Shown here one piece after another: positions 15,963-24,980 of a stretch of 64,000 nt of DNA. The translations under genes were made by a program, and so were the position numbers. Each line of letters starts with the position of its first letter. Within the stretch, counting starts at the first letter, position 1. A model generated the notes under the pieces. It saw only the letters and a program-made list of their open reading frames with translations, was not told where the DNA came from and did no database searches. Origin of the DNA: an uncultured Roseburia sp. (lineage in GTDB: Bacteria; Bacillota; Clostridia; Lachnospirales; Lachnospiraceae); NCBI GenBank assembly GCA_910587865.1, contig CAJUNX010000017.1:1-64000 (forward strand), written 5' to 3'.

Positions 15963-16811
15963 ATGGAAAAAGGAAAGATCGGCGTACAGATGATGATGCT
16001 GAAAGAGGAAATCGCGCAGCGCGGCATCCTGCCCGTCATGGAACAGCTGGCAGAGCTTGGATTTCATGCGGTGGAAGTATCCCAGATCGAAATGTCACCG
16101 GAAAACATACAGGCGCTGGCCCGCGCCGGCAGCGAATATGGTGTGGAGACCGCGGCAATGTCCTGCACACTCTCTCATATGGGGTTAAATGTTCCCTGTG
16201 ACACACTGGAAGACGATTTTGAAAAAATCATTGAAGACTGCCGCGCCGTAAACTGTAAAATCCTGCGCATCGGTATGCTGCCGATGTCGTACGCGGATTC
16301 CCCTGAACATATGCTGCAGATGACGGACCTTTGCGAGGATCACGCAAAGCGGCTGAAAGAACACGGCATTGACCTCTACTATCACGCTCATACCATGGAA
16401 TTTATCCGCTGGCAGGGAAGTCCTGTTCTGACACAGATGCGCAACCGTACCAGCGCAATGGGTTTTGAACTCGACAGCCACTGGATGTGGCGCGGCGGCG
16501 TGGACCCTGTCGCTTATATCAAAAGCTTTACCGGACGCGTGCGCCTTCTGCACCTGAAAGACTACCGCATCGGCCTTTTGCCGAATCCGCTGAAACCGGA
16601 ACTGTTTCCGTATATATTCGGCATGCTCGAGCAATATGCCGAGGTGGGCGAAGGCGTTCTTGACATGCCGGCCATCATAAACGCCGGACGTTCGGCGGGC
16701 AGCGAATACTTCCTCATCGAGCAGGATGACTTTTACGGACGCAGTGTATGGGACTGTCTTGCCACCTCACGCGACAATCTCATCCGAATGGGCTATGAGA
16801 GCTGGTTTTAG
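15963..16811 (+). CDS. Sugar phosphate isomerase/epimerase-like TIM barrel protein
   Basis: A 282-residue protein of the xylose isomerase-like TIM-barrel superfamily. ATG follows GGAAAGGAGACGGAT. Recognisable elements are GVQMMMLKEEI at the first strand, metal-ligand candidates in YYHAHTMEF, GFELDSHWMW and VRLLHLKDYR, and a C-terminal FLIEQDDFYG. Members isomerise or epimerise free sugars, inositols or their phosphates with a divalent metal. It stands next to a divergent AraC-type cupin regulator, suggesting an inducible catabolic role. The exact substrate cannot be read from the sequence. Confidence 0.85.
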   Translation: MEKGKIGVQMMMLKEEIAQRGILPVMEQLAELGFHAVEVSQIEMSPENIQALARAGSEYGVETAAMSCTLSHMGLNVPCDTLEDDFEKIIEDCRAVNCKILRIGMLPMSYADSPEHMLQMTDLCEDHAKRLKEHGIDLYYHAHTMEFIRWQGSPVLTQMRNRTSAMGFELDSHWMWRGGVDPVAYIKSFTGRVRLLHLKDYRIGLLPNPLKPELFPYIFGMLEQYAEVGEGVLDMPAIINAGRSAGSEYFLIEQDDFYGRSVWDCLATSRDNLIRMGYESWF

Positions 16812-16827
16812 CCTCTTTTAAGGGTCT

Positions 16828-16860
16828 CCCGGAGCGCCGCAGCAATCACCGGCCTCCGGG
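16828..16860. terminator. Hairpin between convergent genes
   Basis: CCCGGAG and CTCCGGG form a stem extended by GCCG/CGGC, lying between the convergent isomerase and MATE genes. It lacks a good T-run on either strand, so termination is probable from position but not certain. Confidence 0.4.
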
Positions 16861-16874
16861 GAACGCCCCGTCTC

Positions 16875-18233
16875 TCACACCGTCCCGGCAGCTTTTTCCC
16901 TCCGCCGGAAACTCCGGTTTTCACACAGCACATAAACCAGCGTATAAAACGCCATGATGCCGGAGACAATCGGCGCGATCATGCCGAGCCGGCCTAAGTC
17001 ATCCGCAAAATAGTTCCCGAACAGATACACCATCGGGATCCGGAGGAGCAGCGCACCCGCGCTGCAGCTTACCATCGTCCACACCGTCTTCTGCCTGCCG
17101 TTTAAATAGCCGTTTAAACAGAATACCATCGCCACCATAATGTAGTCATAGCTGCACGAGCGGAAAAACGGGATGCCGGCTTTTACTATGTTTGTCTCGT
17201 CCGCAAACACACGGATCATCGACTGCGGACTTACCTGCGCCCACAGGAAAAACAGGCAGGAGACAAACAGCGCGAACCCCATCCCGTACCACAGGGACTG
17301 CCGGGCGCGTTCCGGTTTACCGGCTCCCATATTCTGCGCCGTGATCGCGGCGAGCGCACTGGCCATGGACGTGGCGGAGAGCATGGCAAACACGTCGTAT
17401 TTGCTGCTGATCCCCACCACCGCGGCGGCATACACCCCGCATCCGTTCATCACGGCCGCCAGGTACAGAAACGAAATCCGCACCATCAGCTCCTGAAACG
17501 AGATCGGTATTCCCACTTTTGCAAGCCGCACGGCAATCTCCTTTACCGGCCGAAAGCTCTTTAGCCGGAAATCAAATATAAAATCCTTTTTCTTCAAATA
17601 AACAATGGCAATACACATACTGACTGCCTGTGAGATCACGGTCGCAAGCGCGGTGCCCGCCACGCCCAGCCCGAATACTGCCACAAACAGAAGATCGAGC
17701 ACAATGTTGAGCACGCAGGCCACACCGACAAAGATCATGGGCCGCGTCGAATCCCCGTAGCCGCGCAGCACCGCGCTAAGCGCATTGTAGCCGCAGATAA
17801 ACAGATTTCCCGCCGAACAGACCGCGACGTACTGCATCGTCAGCTCAAACGATTCCGCCGGCGTCTGAAGCAGCGTGAGAAGCTGCCGCTCAAACCCGAG
17901 CATCAGCGCCGTTAAGATCAGGGCAAAAACCGCAAAGACCGTGAGCATCGTCCCGATCGTCTGCTTTACGCGCACGTTATCCCGGCTCCCCGTGTACTGC
18001 CCGATCAGGATCGTCCCGCCGAGCGTCAGCCCGGTGGCTAAACTGGTCACGATCTGCGTCACCTGCGTGCCGGTGGAGATCGCCGCCACACTCTCCGCCG
18101 CGCAGTACTTCCCCACGACAAACAGATCCACCGCGCCGTAGAGGGACTGCAGGATGTTCGCAATCAGAAACGGCACGGCAAAAAAAAGCAGCGTCTTTAT
18201 GATATTTCCTTCGGTCAGGTTGTGTTCTCTCAT
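16875..18233 (-). CDS. MATE family efflux transporter
   Basis: Membrane exporter of 452 residues with about twelve helices, using an ion gradient to expel drugs or metabolites. The family start NIIKTLLFFAVPFLIANILQ and the repeated second half (FQELMVRISFLYLAAVMNG) are clear, as is GYGDSTRPMIFVG. It starts 30 bp after the fucO-like gene and probably shares its transcript. Length and topology are normal for the family. The substrate is unknown; co-transcription with a dehydrogenase might suggest metabolite export, but that is only context. Confidence 0.93.
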   Translation of the reverse strand: MREHNLTEGNIIKTLLFFAVPFLIANILQSLYGAVDLFVVGKYCAAESVAAISTGTQVTQIVTSLATGLTLGGTILIGQYTGSRDNVRVKQTIGTMLTVFAVFALILTALMLGFERQLLTLLQTPAESFELTMQYVAVCSAGNLFICGYNALSAVLRGYGDSTRPMIFVGVACVLNIVLDLLFVAVFGLGVAGTALATVISQAVSMCIAIVYLKKKDFIFDFRLKSFRPVKEIAVRLAKVGIPISFQELMVRISFLYLAAVMNGCGVYAAAVVGISSKYDVFAMLSATSMASALAAITAQNMGAGKPERARQSLWYGMGFALFVSCLFFLWAQVSPQSMIRVFADETNIVKAGIPFFRSCSYDYIMVAMVFCLNGYLNGRQKTVWTMVSCSAGALLLRIPMVYLFGNYFADDLGRLGMIAPIVSGIMAFYTLVYVLCENRSFRRREKAAGTV

Positions 18234-18263
18234 GTTCTCCTGTTTCCCTCCGCTGCCCCGGTA

Positions 18264-19412
18264 TCAGATCAGAGATTCATACAGCTTCGCGATATCTTCT
18301 ACGCTTGTCTCCTTCGGATTGCCCGGCCTGCAGGCATCGTCGTATGCCGACTGTGCCAGGAACGGGATATCCTCGCGCTTTACGATCTCCTTTAAGTCCG
18401 CCGGAATGCCCACATCCTCCGAGAGCTTCTTCACCGCATCGATCGCCGCTTTGCGGTATTCCTCCTGCGTCATCTGATCCACGCCGGCAACCCCCATCGC
18501 CCGCGCGATCTCGCGATACTTCTCACCGGTTGCCGGAGCATTGTACTCCATCACGGTCGGAAGAATGATGGCGTTCGCCACACCGTGCGGCGTGTCATAG
18601 AGCGCCCCGAGCGGATGCGCCATGGAATGCACGATCCCAAGCCCGACATTCGAAAATCCCATCCCGGCCACATACTGCCCGAGCGCCATGTCGGCTCTTC
18701 CCTCCGGCGTGTTCTCCACCGCCGCACGAAGGCTTCGCGCGATGATTTCGATCGCCTTCAGATGGAACATATCGGACAGCTCCCATGCGCCCATCGTGAT
18801 ATAGCCCTCAATCGCATGTGTCAGCGCATCCATACCGGTTGCGGCTGTCAGTCCCTTCGGCATCGAGGACATCATATCCGGATCCACAAAAGCGATCACC
18901 GGGATATCCTTCGGATCCACGCAGACCATCTTGCGGTTTTTCTCCGCATCCGTAATCACATAATTGATCGTCACCTCGGCAGCGGTTCCCGCCGTCGTCG
19001 GCACGGCAAAGATCGGCACGCTCTTATTCTTCGTCGGCGCAACGCCCTCTAAGCTGCGCACATCGGCAAACTCCGGATTATTGATGATGATTCCGACTGC
19101 CTTCGCGGTGTCCATCGAGGAACCTCCCCCGATCGCGATGATGTAATCCGCGCCGGACGCCTGGTATGCCTTTACGCCGGTCTGCACGTTCTCAATCGTC
19201 GGATTCGGCTTGATCTCCGAATACAGCTCATACGGCAGTCCTGCCCCCTCTAACCGGTCAAGCACCTTCTTTGTCACCCCGAATTTCACAAGATCCGGAT
19301 CCGAACAGACGAATGCCTTCTGAAACCCTCTGCCCTTCGCCTCCTCCGGGATCGCGTCGATCGCCCCCGCTCCGTGGCAGGATGTCTCGTTTAATACAAA
19401 TCTGTATGCCAT
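18264..19412 (-). CDS. fucO: Iron-containing alcohol dehydrogenase, lactaldehyde reductase type
   Basis: Cytoplasmic group III alcohol dehydrogenase of 382 residues that reduces L-lactaldehyde to 1,2-propanediol or acts on similar aldehydes. The ribosome site AGGAGGAGGATACC precedes ATG. The NAD-binding GGGSSMDTAKA is present, and the metal ligands are seen in GMDALTHAIEGY (Asp, His) and HSMAHPLGALYDTPHG (two His). Length matches FucO. Lactaldehyde arises from fucose or rhamnose breakdown, consistent with the sugar-foraging surroundings, although no aldolase gene is in the window. A consensus promoter lies at 19469-19497. The symbol rests on overall similarity; related 1,3-propanediol dehydrogenases remain possible. 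Confidence 0.88.
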   Translation of the reverse strand: MAYRFVLNETSCHGAGAIDAIPEEAKGRGFQKAFVCSDPDLVKFGVTKKVLDRLEGAGLPYELYSEIKPNPTIENVQTGVKAYQASGADYIIAIGGGSSMDTAKAVGIIINNPEFADVRSLEGVAPTKNKSVPIFAVPTTAGTAAEVTINYVITDAEKNRKMVCVDPKDIPVIAFVDPDMMSSMPKGLTAATGMDALTHAIEGYITMGAWELSDMFHLKAIEIIARSLRAAVENTPEGRADMALGQYVAGMGFSNVGLGIVHSMAHPLGALYDTPHGVANAIILPTVMEYNAPATGEKYREIARAMGVAGVDQMTQEEYRKAAIDAVKKLSEDVGIPADLKEIVKREDIPFLAQSAYDDACRPGNPKETSVEDIAKLYESLI

Positions 19413-19468
19413 TGGTATCCTCCTCCTTTTATGACTTCAAACCGGCCTGTCCTGACCGACTCATATCC

Positions 19469-19497
19469 ATTATAGCTAAACGCAGAATCCGGCGCAA
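19469..19497 (-). promoter_or_regulatory. Promoter of the fucO-MATE unit
   Basis: TTGCGC (19497-19492) and TATAAT (19474-19469) on the minus strand are separated by 17 bp. ATATCC/GGATAT words on both sides of the -10 form a loose inverted repeat that could be an operator. Confidence 0.6.
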
Positions 19498-19550
19498 GGG
19501 AGGCTTCAGGGCGGCAAATAAAATCTGCCGAATTGGATATGCGTTTCTTC

Positions 19551-21602
19551 CTACAGCTCCCTTAATACCGCGACGTCCCCGCCGGCGATCACATACGTCC
19601 CGAAGACCTCCTTCTCCCGCAGCAGATCCAGGTACCGTTTCCCCGGCGCAGCGTCATCCAGAAATACCTTCCCCTCTTCTTTTCCGTGATTGATCACAAA
19701 GACAAACCGGCCGTTCTCATTCTCGCGACAGGTCAGCTCGACCTCACCTTCGCTTGCAAACAGCGGCATGATCCCCTTTTCCCGGCACATCCGGGCGATA
19801 AAGCGCTCCATAAACCGCTCATCCGGCTCGCAGCCCAGATAATAGGCGCGGCCTTCCCCGAACGCATTGACCGAAAGCGCCGGCATACCGGTGTAAAAAC
19901 AGTCCTGCTCCTCCCCGTCCGAAAAGCTCTTGCCGTAAACCGCCGCTGCCTCTGCCGTCTCCATGTGAAACAGATCGCAGAGGAAACGTCCCTCATACCG
20001 CTTCTCCGGGAATCCGCCCACCGTGCCCATCATCACAAGCTCTACCGTCTCCTCCGGATACAGCGCGTCCGTCTCCTCCACCCAGATGCCGAACACGTCC
20101 CGCAGCAGTCCCGGATACGCGCCGAACACGCAGCGGTCATTTTCATCCGCACGCCCGCTCATATACGTCGCCGCAGCCGTGCCCCCCTGCGCCACAAATG
20201 CGCGCAGCTTTTCCGCAAACCCGGGCTTTAGCATATATAAAAGCGGTGTCAGCACCAGATCATAGCCGCTTAGATCCGTCGAGGTCTTCACGATATCCAC
20301 CGGGATATTCTGCGCGTGAAATGCCCTGTAATAGCGGTAGACCTGCTTTAAATAATCCATATCCTGCGTCGGCCCGCTGGTCAGCTCGAGCGCCCACCAG
20401 TTCTCCCAGTCAAACACGATCGCCGCCCGCGATGAAATAAGACTGCCGGTAAAGACATCGCCCAGCTTCTGAAACTCCTGCCCGAGCGCGCACGCCTCGC
20501 GGAAAATCCGGTTGTTCGCGCCGCAGTGCGCGATGAACGCGCCGTGGTACTTCTCCTGCCCGGCCGCCGACTGACGCATCTGGAAAAACAGGCTGCTGTC
20601 CGCCCCGTGCGCCAGCCCCTGATAGGCGATCCGGCGGATCTCCCCGGGACGCTTTAGCTTATTGTACGGCTGCCAGTTCTGCTGATTCGGCGACTGCTCC
20701 GCCACCAGAAACGGCTTCCCGTCCCGCGCCGCCCGCATGATCCCGTGCTTAAAGGCCGGGAACGACGGTTCGTCCGTGGGCGCCGGATAATTGTCCCACC
20801 CCGCAAAATCCATGTGCGGGACCATCTCAAACTGATTGAGCTTTTTGATAAAGCCGGAAATATTCGTAAATACCGGAAGCTGCGGCGTAGCTGCCTTTAA
20901 GACCTCCGCTTCGTTTAAATAGCATTCGATCGTCGCATCCGTCACAAACCTCATATAGTCAAGCTGCACGGCCGGCGCGAACCGGTAATCGTCATTGCGC
21001 TCGTCCGGCACCATCACCTCGTCAAACTCATAGACTGTCCTGCCCCAGAACGACGTGTGCCAGCGGCTGTTTAGCTCCTCCACCGTGCCGTAGCGTCTTT
21101 TCAGCCAGTCCCGGAACTTCCTCTGACAGTTTTCACAGTAGCAGTAGGTTCCGTACTCATTCGCCACATGCCAGCCCGCGAGCCCCGGAAAATCGCGGTA
21201 TCGCTCCGCCATCGCCTCCGCAAGTGCGCGCGCGCGTCTCCGGTAATTCACGCTGTTCACGCAGAAAAACACCCGCATCCCGTGCGTCCGTTTGCGCCCC
21301 GCGATATCCACCGGAAGCACATCCTCGTATTTCTTTGACAGCCAGGCTGGCTGCGCGCTTGTCGGCGTCGCCAGAAACACATGGATGCCGTGTTCCCATA
21401 TTTTATGTAAAATACGATCCAGCCAGGCGAATTCATACCGCCCCTCCTCCGGCTCAAGCTTTGCCCAGGAAAACACCGGAAGCACCAGAAGGTTAATCCC
21501 CGCCTGCTCAAACAGTCTCATATCCTCGTCAATCACCGCATCATCCCACTGATCCGGGTTATAATCACCGCCGAACAAAATCGGCCGTCTCTCACTCCAC
21601 AT
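19551..21602 (-). CDS. GH42 beta-galactosidase
   Basis: Cytoplasmic glycosidase of 683 residues that releases terminal beta-galactose from imported oligosaccharides. Start MWSERRPILFGG at 21602 is chosen for AAGGAAGGGG upstream; in-frame starts at 21626 and 21653 are alternatives. The GH42 opening GGDYNPDQWDDAVIDEDM, the acid/base Glu149 in VANEYG and the nucleophile Glu302 in LVAEQSPNQQNW are present. The zinc cluster Cys are in CYCENCQRKF. A middle trimerisation domain (FDWENWWALE) and a C-terminal beta domain follow. It lies behind the LacI regulator and the binding-protein/permease genes, forming an import-and-hydrolyse unit for a galactoside. Confidence 0.93.
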   Translation of the reverse strand: MWSERRPILFGGDYNPDQWDDAVIDEDMRLFEQAGINLLVLPVFSWAKLEPEEGRYEFAWLDRILHKIWEHGIHVFLATPTSAQPAWLSKKYEDVLPVDIAGRKRTHGMRVFFCVNSVNYRRRARALAEAMAERYRDFPGLAGWHVANEYGTYCYCENCQRKFRDWLKRRYGTVEELNSRWHTSFWGRTVYEFDEVMVPDERNDDYRFAPAVQLDYMRFVTDATIECYLNEAEVLKAATPQLPVFTNISGFIKKLNQFEMVPHMDFAGWDNYPAPTDEPSFPAFKHGIMRAARDGKPFLVAEQSPNQQNWQPYNKLKRPGEIRRIAYQGLAHGADSSLFFQMRQSAAGQEKYHGAFIAHCGANNRIFREACALGQEFQKLGDVFTGSLISSRAAIVFDWENWWALELTSGPTQDMDYLKQVYRYYRAFHAQNIPVDIVKTSTDLSGYDLVLTPLLYMLKPGFAEKLRAFVAQGGTAAATYMSGRADENDRCVFGAYPGLLRDVFGIWVEETDALYPEETVELVMMGTVGGFPEKRYEGRFLCDLFHMETAEAAAVYGKSFSDGEEQDCFYTGMPALSVNAFGEGRAYYLGCEPDERFMERFIARMCREKGIMPLFASEGEVELTCRENENGRFVFVINHGKEEGKVFLDDAAPGKRYLDLLREKEVFGTYVIAGGDVAVLREL

Positions 21603-21726
21603 TCCAGCCCAAGCCCCTTCCTTCATATGTAGTTCATCCGGATAACAATACACGCAGATGCGCCTGTTTTCCGCCCTGTGCCGTCACCTGAACAAACCTC
21701 CGCTTCTGCGGCGCCACATGCATCCT

Positions 21727-22752
21727 TTACGCTCTGATATCGCGCACGCTCCCGCGCACTACAAGCTTCGTTTCCACTTCTATTTTCACAACGCCTTCCA
21801 CCGGCTCTTTCATCCTGTCGATTAATGTGTTCGCCGCCACAATCCCCATCTTATGCTTCGGGATCTGAATCGAGGTCAGCGGCGGATCAAGCGCCTCGAG
21901 AAATGCGATATTGTCAAATCCCGCGATCGAGATATCCTCCGGGATCCGGTAGCCTAACTCCCGGAACACGCGGATCGCATAGATTGCGACAATATCGTTA
22001 TCCGCAAAAAATGCGGTCGGCATCGCATCGATCGCGGCAAGCTCCTTCTTCAGCGTCCGATAGACCGCCTCCCCGCCGTCGGTGCACACATTGACGATCC
22101 TCTTTTTCGACCAGTCCGCCCCGATGCCGTCCATCGCGCGCATAAACCCGTAATAGCGCTCGGTAAAATTATTGGCATTGTCCGCCACATGCAGATATCC
22201 GATATCCGTGTGGCCCATCTGCGCCAGATGGCGAACCGCCCTGCCGACCCCCTGTCCGTTATTGATCGTGACACAGTCAAAATGCTCCTGCTCGACATAA
22301 TTGTCCACGATCACGACCGGCACCTGCATCCCCGCAAAGACATTCAGCTGTTCCTCGCGCATCTCCGTCGCCAGCACCAGCACGCCCTCGGCCTGCTCCT
22401 TTCCGATATTTGCCGCCGCCTCGCCGACGCTGTCCTTATCCACATAAGACACCAGCAGATGATATCCCCTGGCTTTGACCTGGCTCTCCACACCCTCGAT
22501 AATCTCCGAAAAAATCTGTGAAAAATACGGACTGCTGCCCTGCGCAATCCCATGCTTGCGGTACACGATAAAAATAATATTTTTCTTTTCGCTCTCGTCC
22601 TCCAGAAGCTCCTCACATCCGAGCTCCCGCACCGCGCTCCGCACCCGGTTGCGCGTCGCCTCGCTGATCCCCGGCCGGTTGTTAAGCACCAGCGACACGG
22701 TAGCGGGCGACAGGTTCAGCATTGCCGCCAGATCCTTTACTTTTACAGCCAT
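21727..22752 (-). CDS. LacI-family transcriptional regulator
   Basis: Repressor of 341 residues. The N-terminal helix-turn-helix and hinge are standard (VKDLAAMLNLSPATVSLVLNN), followed by a periplasmic-binding-protein-like sensor with SPYFSQIFSEIIEGVES and AFFADNDIVAIYAIRVFREL. It sits between the permease genes and the GH42 gene, all on the minus strand, and probably controls this sugar unit. It has its own promoter at 22790-22819. A likely operator is the palindromic pair at 26413-26454 before the binding-protein gene. The effector should be the transported sugar or its product. Confidence 0.93.
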   Translation of the reverse strand: MAVKVKDLAAMLNLSPATVSLVLNNRPGISEATRNRVRSAVRELGCEELLEDESEKKNIIFIVYRKHGIAQGSSPYFSQIFSEIIEGVESQVKARGYHLLVSYVDKDSVGEAAANIGKEQAEGVLVLATEMREEQLNVFAGMQVPVVIVDNYVEQEHFDCVTINNGQGVGRAVRHLAQMGHTDIGYLHVADNANNFTERYYGFMRAMDGIGADWSKKRIVNVCTDGGEAVYRTLKKELAAIDAMPTAFFADNDIVAIYAIRVFRELGYRIPEDISIAGFDNIAFLEALDPPLTSIQIPKHKMGIVAANTLIDRMKEPVEGVVKIEVETKLVVRGSVRDIRA

Positions 22753-22789
22753 CGTTTCCTCATCCTATCCGCCTGATTTTGTTGCTTTC

Positions 22790-22819
22790 ATTCTATCATT
22801 GTCTCCGCGGGGCTGTCAA
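22790..22819 (-). promoter_or_regulatory. Promoter of the LacI regulator gene
   Basis: On the minus strand a perfect TTGACA (22819-22814) and TAGAAT (22795-22790) are 18 bp apart, about 40 bp before the start codon. This lets regulator and GH42 gene be expressed independently of the importer genes. Confidence 0.65.
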
Positions 22820-22855
22820 TGTTCCCGCGCCCCCCAGGATACTGCCTGTAACTCC

Positions 22856-23022
22856 AGTTACAGTTCACTCCCACGCCATTCGCAAAGGCGCTTACAGCGC
22901 TATCTCGCTGCTTCGCAGCTAACTTTGCTCATAAACGGGCGTTCCCTCCGTCAGCACAAATGGAGAAATCATCATGCAAGCATGTGATTATCTCCCTATT
23001 GGCTGACGAGTGAACTGTAACT
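22856..23022. mobile_element. MITE-like element with 15-bp terminal inverted repeats
   Basis: A 167-bp segment bounded by perfect inverted repeats AGTTACAGTTCACTC (22856-22870) and GAGTGAACTGTAACT (23008-23022). Inside, CGTCAGC (22949-22955) pairs with GCTGACG (23002-23008), enclosing a long hairpin with arms GGAGAAATCATCATGC and GCATGTGATTATCTCC (22962-22995). It encodes no protein. The right repeat touches the stop codon of the permease gene. These are hallmarks of a non-autonomous miniature transposable element or a repetitive extragenic palindrome. No clear target duplication is visible. Confidence 0.65.
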
Positions 23023-23828
23023 TACTTCACCGAACCGACCATACCCTCGACGAACGCCTTCTGCAGGCAGAAGAACACGATGACCGTCGGGATCGTCGAC
23101 ATCACGATTCCCACCATGATCATCCCGTAGTCCGGGTTAAAATCCGCCGCGAGGTTCGCGACCGCGAGCGGCAGCGTAAACTTCGAATTGCTCTGCAGCG
23201 CGATTAACGGCCACATATAATTATTCCAGCTCGCCATAAAAGCAAAGATTCCGGCCGCCGCATACGTCGATTTCATCATCGGCGCATAGATGCGCGCAAA
23301 AATCTGATACTCGCTGCACCCGTCCACGCGCGCCGCCTCGATCGTCTCCTTCGGAAAACTCTCTGTGTTCTGCCGGAAGAAAAAGATCAGAAACGGCGCC
23401 CCGATCGCCGGCAGGATGATCGCCCAGAACGTGTTTAACAGCTTCATACTCGAAAACATCCGGAACATCGGAATCAGCTTTGTCGCAAACGGCACCATCA
23501 TCGATGCGACTAACACCATAAACAGGATCTCCTTGCCGCGGCTCGGAAAAACGACAAACGCATAGCCGGCCACAGAACAGATCAGCAGGGAGAAAAAGGT
23601 GATCACGATCGCGAGCTGCGCCGAATTGAAAAACGCGTGCCAGAGATCCGCCTTCTCAAACGCATTCGTGACATTGGTAAAAAACGCGTTTCCAAACGTC
23701 AGCTTCCCCATCGTAATATCCTTTGACTCGTTCGTCATCCCCACGATCATCCAGTAAAACGGAAAGACGGAGATAAAGGACACCAGGATCAGAAACAGAT
23801 TTTTACATACATTGCGAACGATTTTCAT
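23022..23828 (-). CDS. Sugar ABC transporter permease, MalG type
   Basis: Inner-membrane permease of 268 residues, CUT1 family. Start MKIVRNVCKN at 23828 follows GGGGGAGGAGCTGTC. Six helices are apparent, and the EAA loop reads PKETIEAARVDGCSEYQIF. The C-terminus FVEGMVGSVK is typical. It pairs with the MalF-type permease 16 bp upstream and the binding protein at 24981-26378. Its stop codon lies at the edge of the terminal-inverted-repeat element, so insertion may have trimmed or replaced the natural downstream sequence, but the protein end looks intact. Confidence 0.93.
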   Translation of the reverse strand: MKIVRNVCKNLFLILVSFISVFPFYWMIVGMTNESKDITMGKLTFGNAFFTNVTNAFEKADLWHAFFNSAQLAIVITFFSLLICSVAGYAFVVFPSRGKEILFMVLVASMMVPFATKLIPMFRMFSSMKLLNTFWAIILPAIGAPFLIFFFRQNTESFPKETIEAARVDGCSEYQIFARIYAPMMKSTYAAAGIFAFMASWNNYMWPLIALQSNSKFTLPLAVANLAADFNPDYGMIMVGIVMSTIPTVIVFFCLQKAFVEGMVGSVK

Positions 23829-23844
23829 GACAGCTCCTCCCCCT

Positions 23845-24720
23845 CTATTTTTCACGTATCACTTTTTTCTGCACAATCGTGATCAGTACGATCAGAAGCA
23901 GCACCACATAAGAGACCGCCGCCGCATACCCGTAACTCGGCACATAGGTAAAGGACAGATCATAGATATACTGCGAGATCGTCCGCGTCGCGTTTCCGGG
24001 GCCCCCGTTCGTCAGGTTCACCACCTCGTCAAACAGCTGCAGCGTGTTGTTTAATGCCATGACGCTTGTGAGGAACACAATCGGCCGCATCATCGGCATC
24101 GTGATCCGGAAAAACGTCTGGAAGAAATTGCTCCCGTCAAGCTTCGCCGCCTCAAATACCGACTGATCGATGTTCTGCAGCGCCGACAGGAAAAAGATCA
24201 TAAAATATCCGGTATGCCTCCAAAGCAGCGCGATCACCACCACCGCTTTGGCCCACCCGTCCGTCAGCACAAACGGGATCGCGGTATCAATAAGTCCCAG
24301 CTTTAACAGCAGCTGATTGACCAGGCCGTCCACCGCAAACAGATTTTTAAACAGGATCGAATACGAGACCAGCGATGTCACACACGGCAGGAAAATACAG
24401 GTCCGGTAAATCCCGCGCAGCTTTAATCCCGGATCGTTGAGCAGCACCGCAATCAGAAGCGCCAGAAAAATCATCACCGGAATCTGTATCACCGCATATA
24501 ACAGCGTATTCCCGAGCGTCGTCCAAAACACCTTATCCTGAAACATCCGGGCATAATTCGCAAGACCGGAAAATTCCAGGTTCGCCCCCTTGCCTGTCTT
24601 TAGCGACAGGAAAAAAGCCTGCACCATCGGCACATAGCTGAAAAACAATACGAATGCAGCAGCGACCACAACCATGGACCAGCCGGTCAGCTGAAATCTG
24701 CGTTTTCCTTTCTTCGACAT
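23845..24720 (-). CDS. Sugar ABC transporter permease, MalF type
   Basis: Inner-membrane permease of 291 residues. Start MSKKGKRRFQL at 24720, with GAGAGGAAC upstream. The longer in-frame extension to 24921 is rejected because it runs through the 39-bp tandem repeats and encodes repeated CFQRRRPVKPGIR. Helix one is WSMVVVAAAFVLFFSYVPM; the EAA loop is QSVFEAAKLDGSNFFQTFF. It forms the channel with the MalG-type partner. No dedicated ATPase is encoded nearby, so a shared MsmX-like ATPase is likely. Confidence 0.92.
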   Translation of the reverse strand: MSKKGKRRFQLTGWSMVVVAAAFVLFFSYVPMVQAFFLSLKTGKGANLEFSGLANYARMFQDKVFWTTLGNTLLYAVIQIPVMIFLALLIAVLLNDPGLKLRGIYRTCIFLPCVTSLVSYSILFKNLFAVDGLVNQLLLKLGLIDTAIPFVLTDGWAKAVVVIALLWRHTGYFMIFFLSALQNIDQSVFEAAKLDGSNFFQTFFRITMPMMRPIVFLTSVMALNNTLQLFDEVVNLTNGGPGNATRTISQYIYDLSFTYVPSYGYAAAVSYVVLLLIVLITIVQKKVIREK

Positions 24721-24789
24721 GTGACGTTCCTCTCTCAGAAAAAACAAACTACTCCCTATACTCCCAAAAAGACACTCCGGCAAACAGCA

Positions 24790-24945
24790 GATGCCGGGCT
24801 TCGCCGGACGTCTTCGCTGAAAACATCGGATGCCGGGCTTCACCGGACGTCTTCGCTGAAAACAACGGATGCCTGGCTCCGCCAGAGATCCATATATGAA
24901 ACAGCGGATCCCTGGCTTCACCGGACGTCCTTCGTTAAAAACAGC
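24790..24945. repeat. Four 39-bp tandem repeats upstream of the MalF-type gene
   Basis: Units at 24790-24828, 24829-24867, 24868-24906 and 24907-24945. The first two are almost identical and begin GATGCCGGGCTTC; the third and fourth are diverged. They fill the spacer between the binding-protein and permease genes, next to a terminator hairpin. Confidence 0.9.
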
Positions 24946-24971
24946 CGCCGCGCGGTAACCTGCACGGCGGC
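24936..24971 (-). terminator. Terminator or attenuator after the binding-protein gene
   Basis: On the minus strand a GC-rich stem (CGGCGGC family arms at 24971-24965 and 24950-24944) is followed by TGTTTTTAA. It lies 10 bp after the binding-protein stop and before the permeases. Partial termination here would explain higher production of the binding protein than of the permeases. Confidence 0.75.
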
Positions 24972-24980
24972 CCCATCGTT

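Noticed and set aside
24721..24921. Extended N-terminus of the MalF-type permease
   Set aside because: The extension translates the tandem repeat; the internal ATG at 24720 has a ribosome site and matches family starts.
24790..24945. CRISPR array
   Set aside because: The 39-bp units are contiguous with no unique spacers, and no cas genes are nearby.
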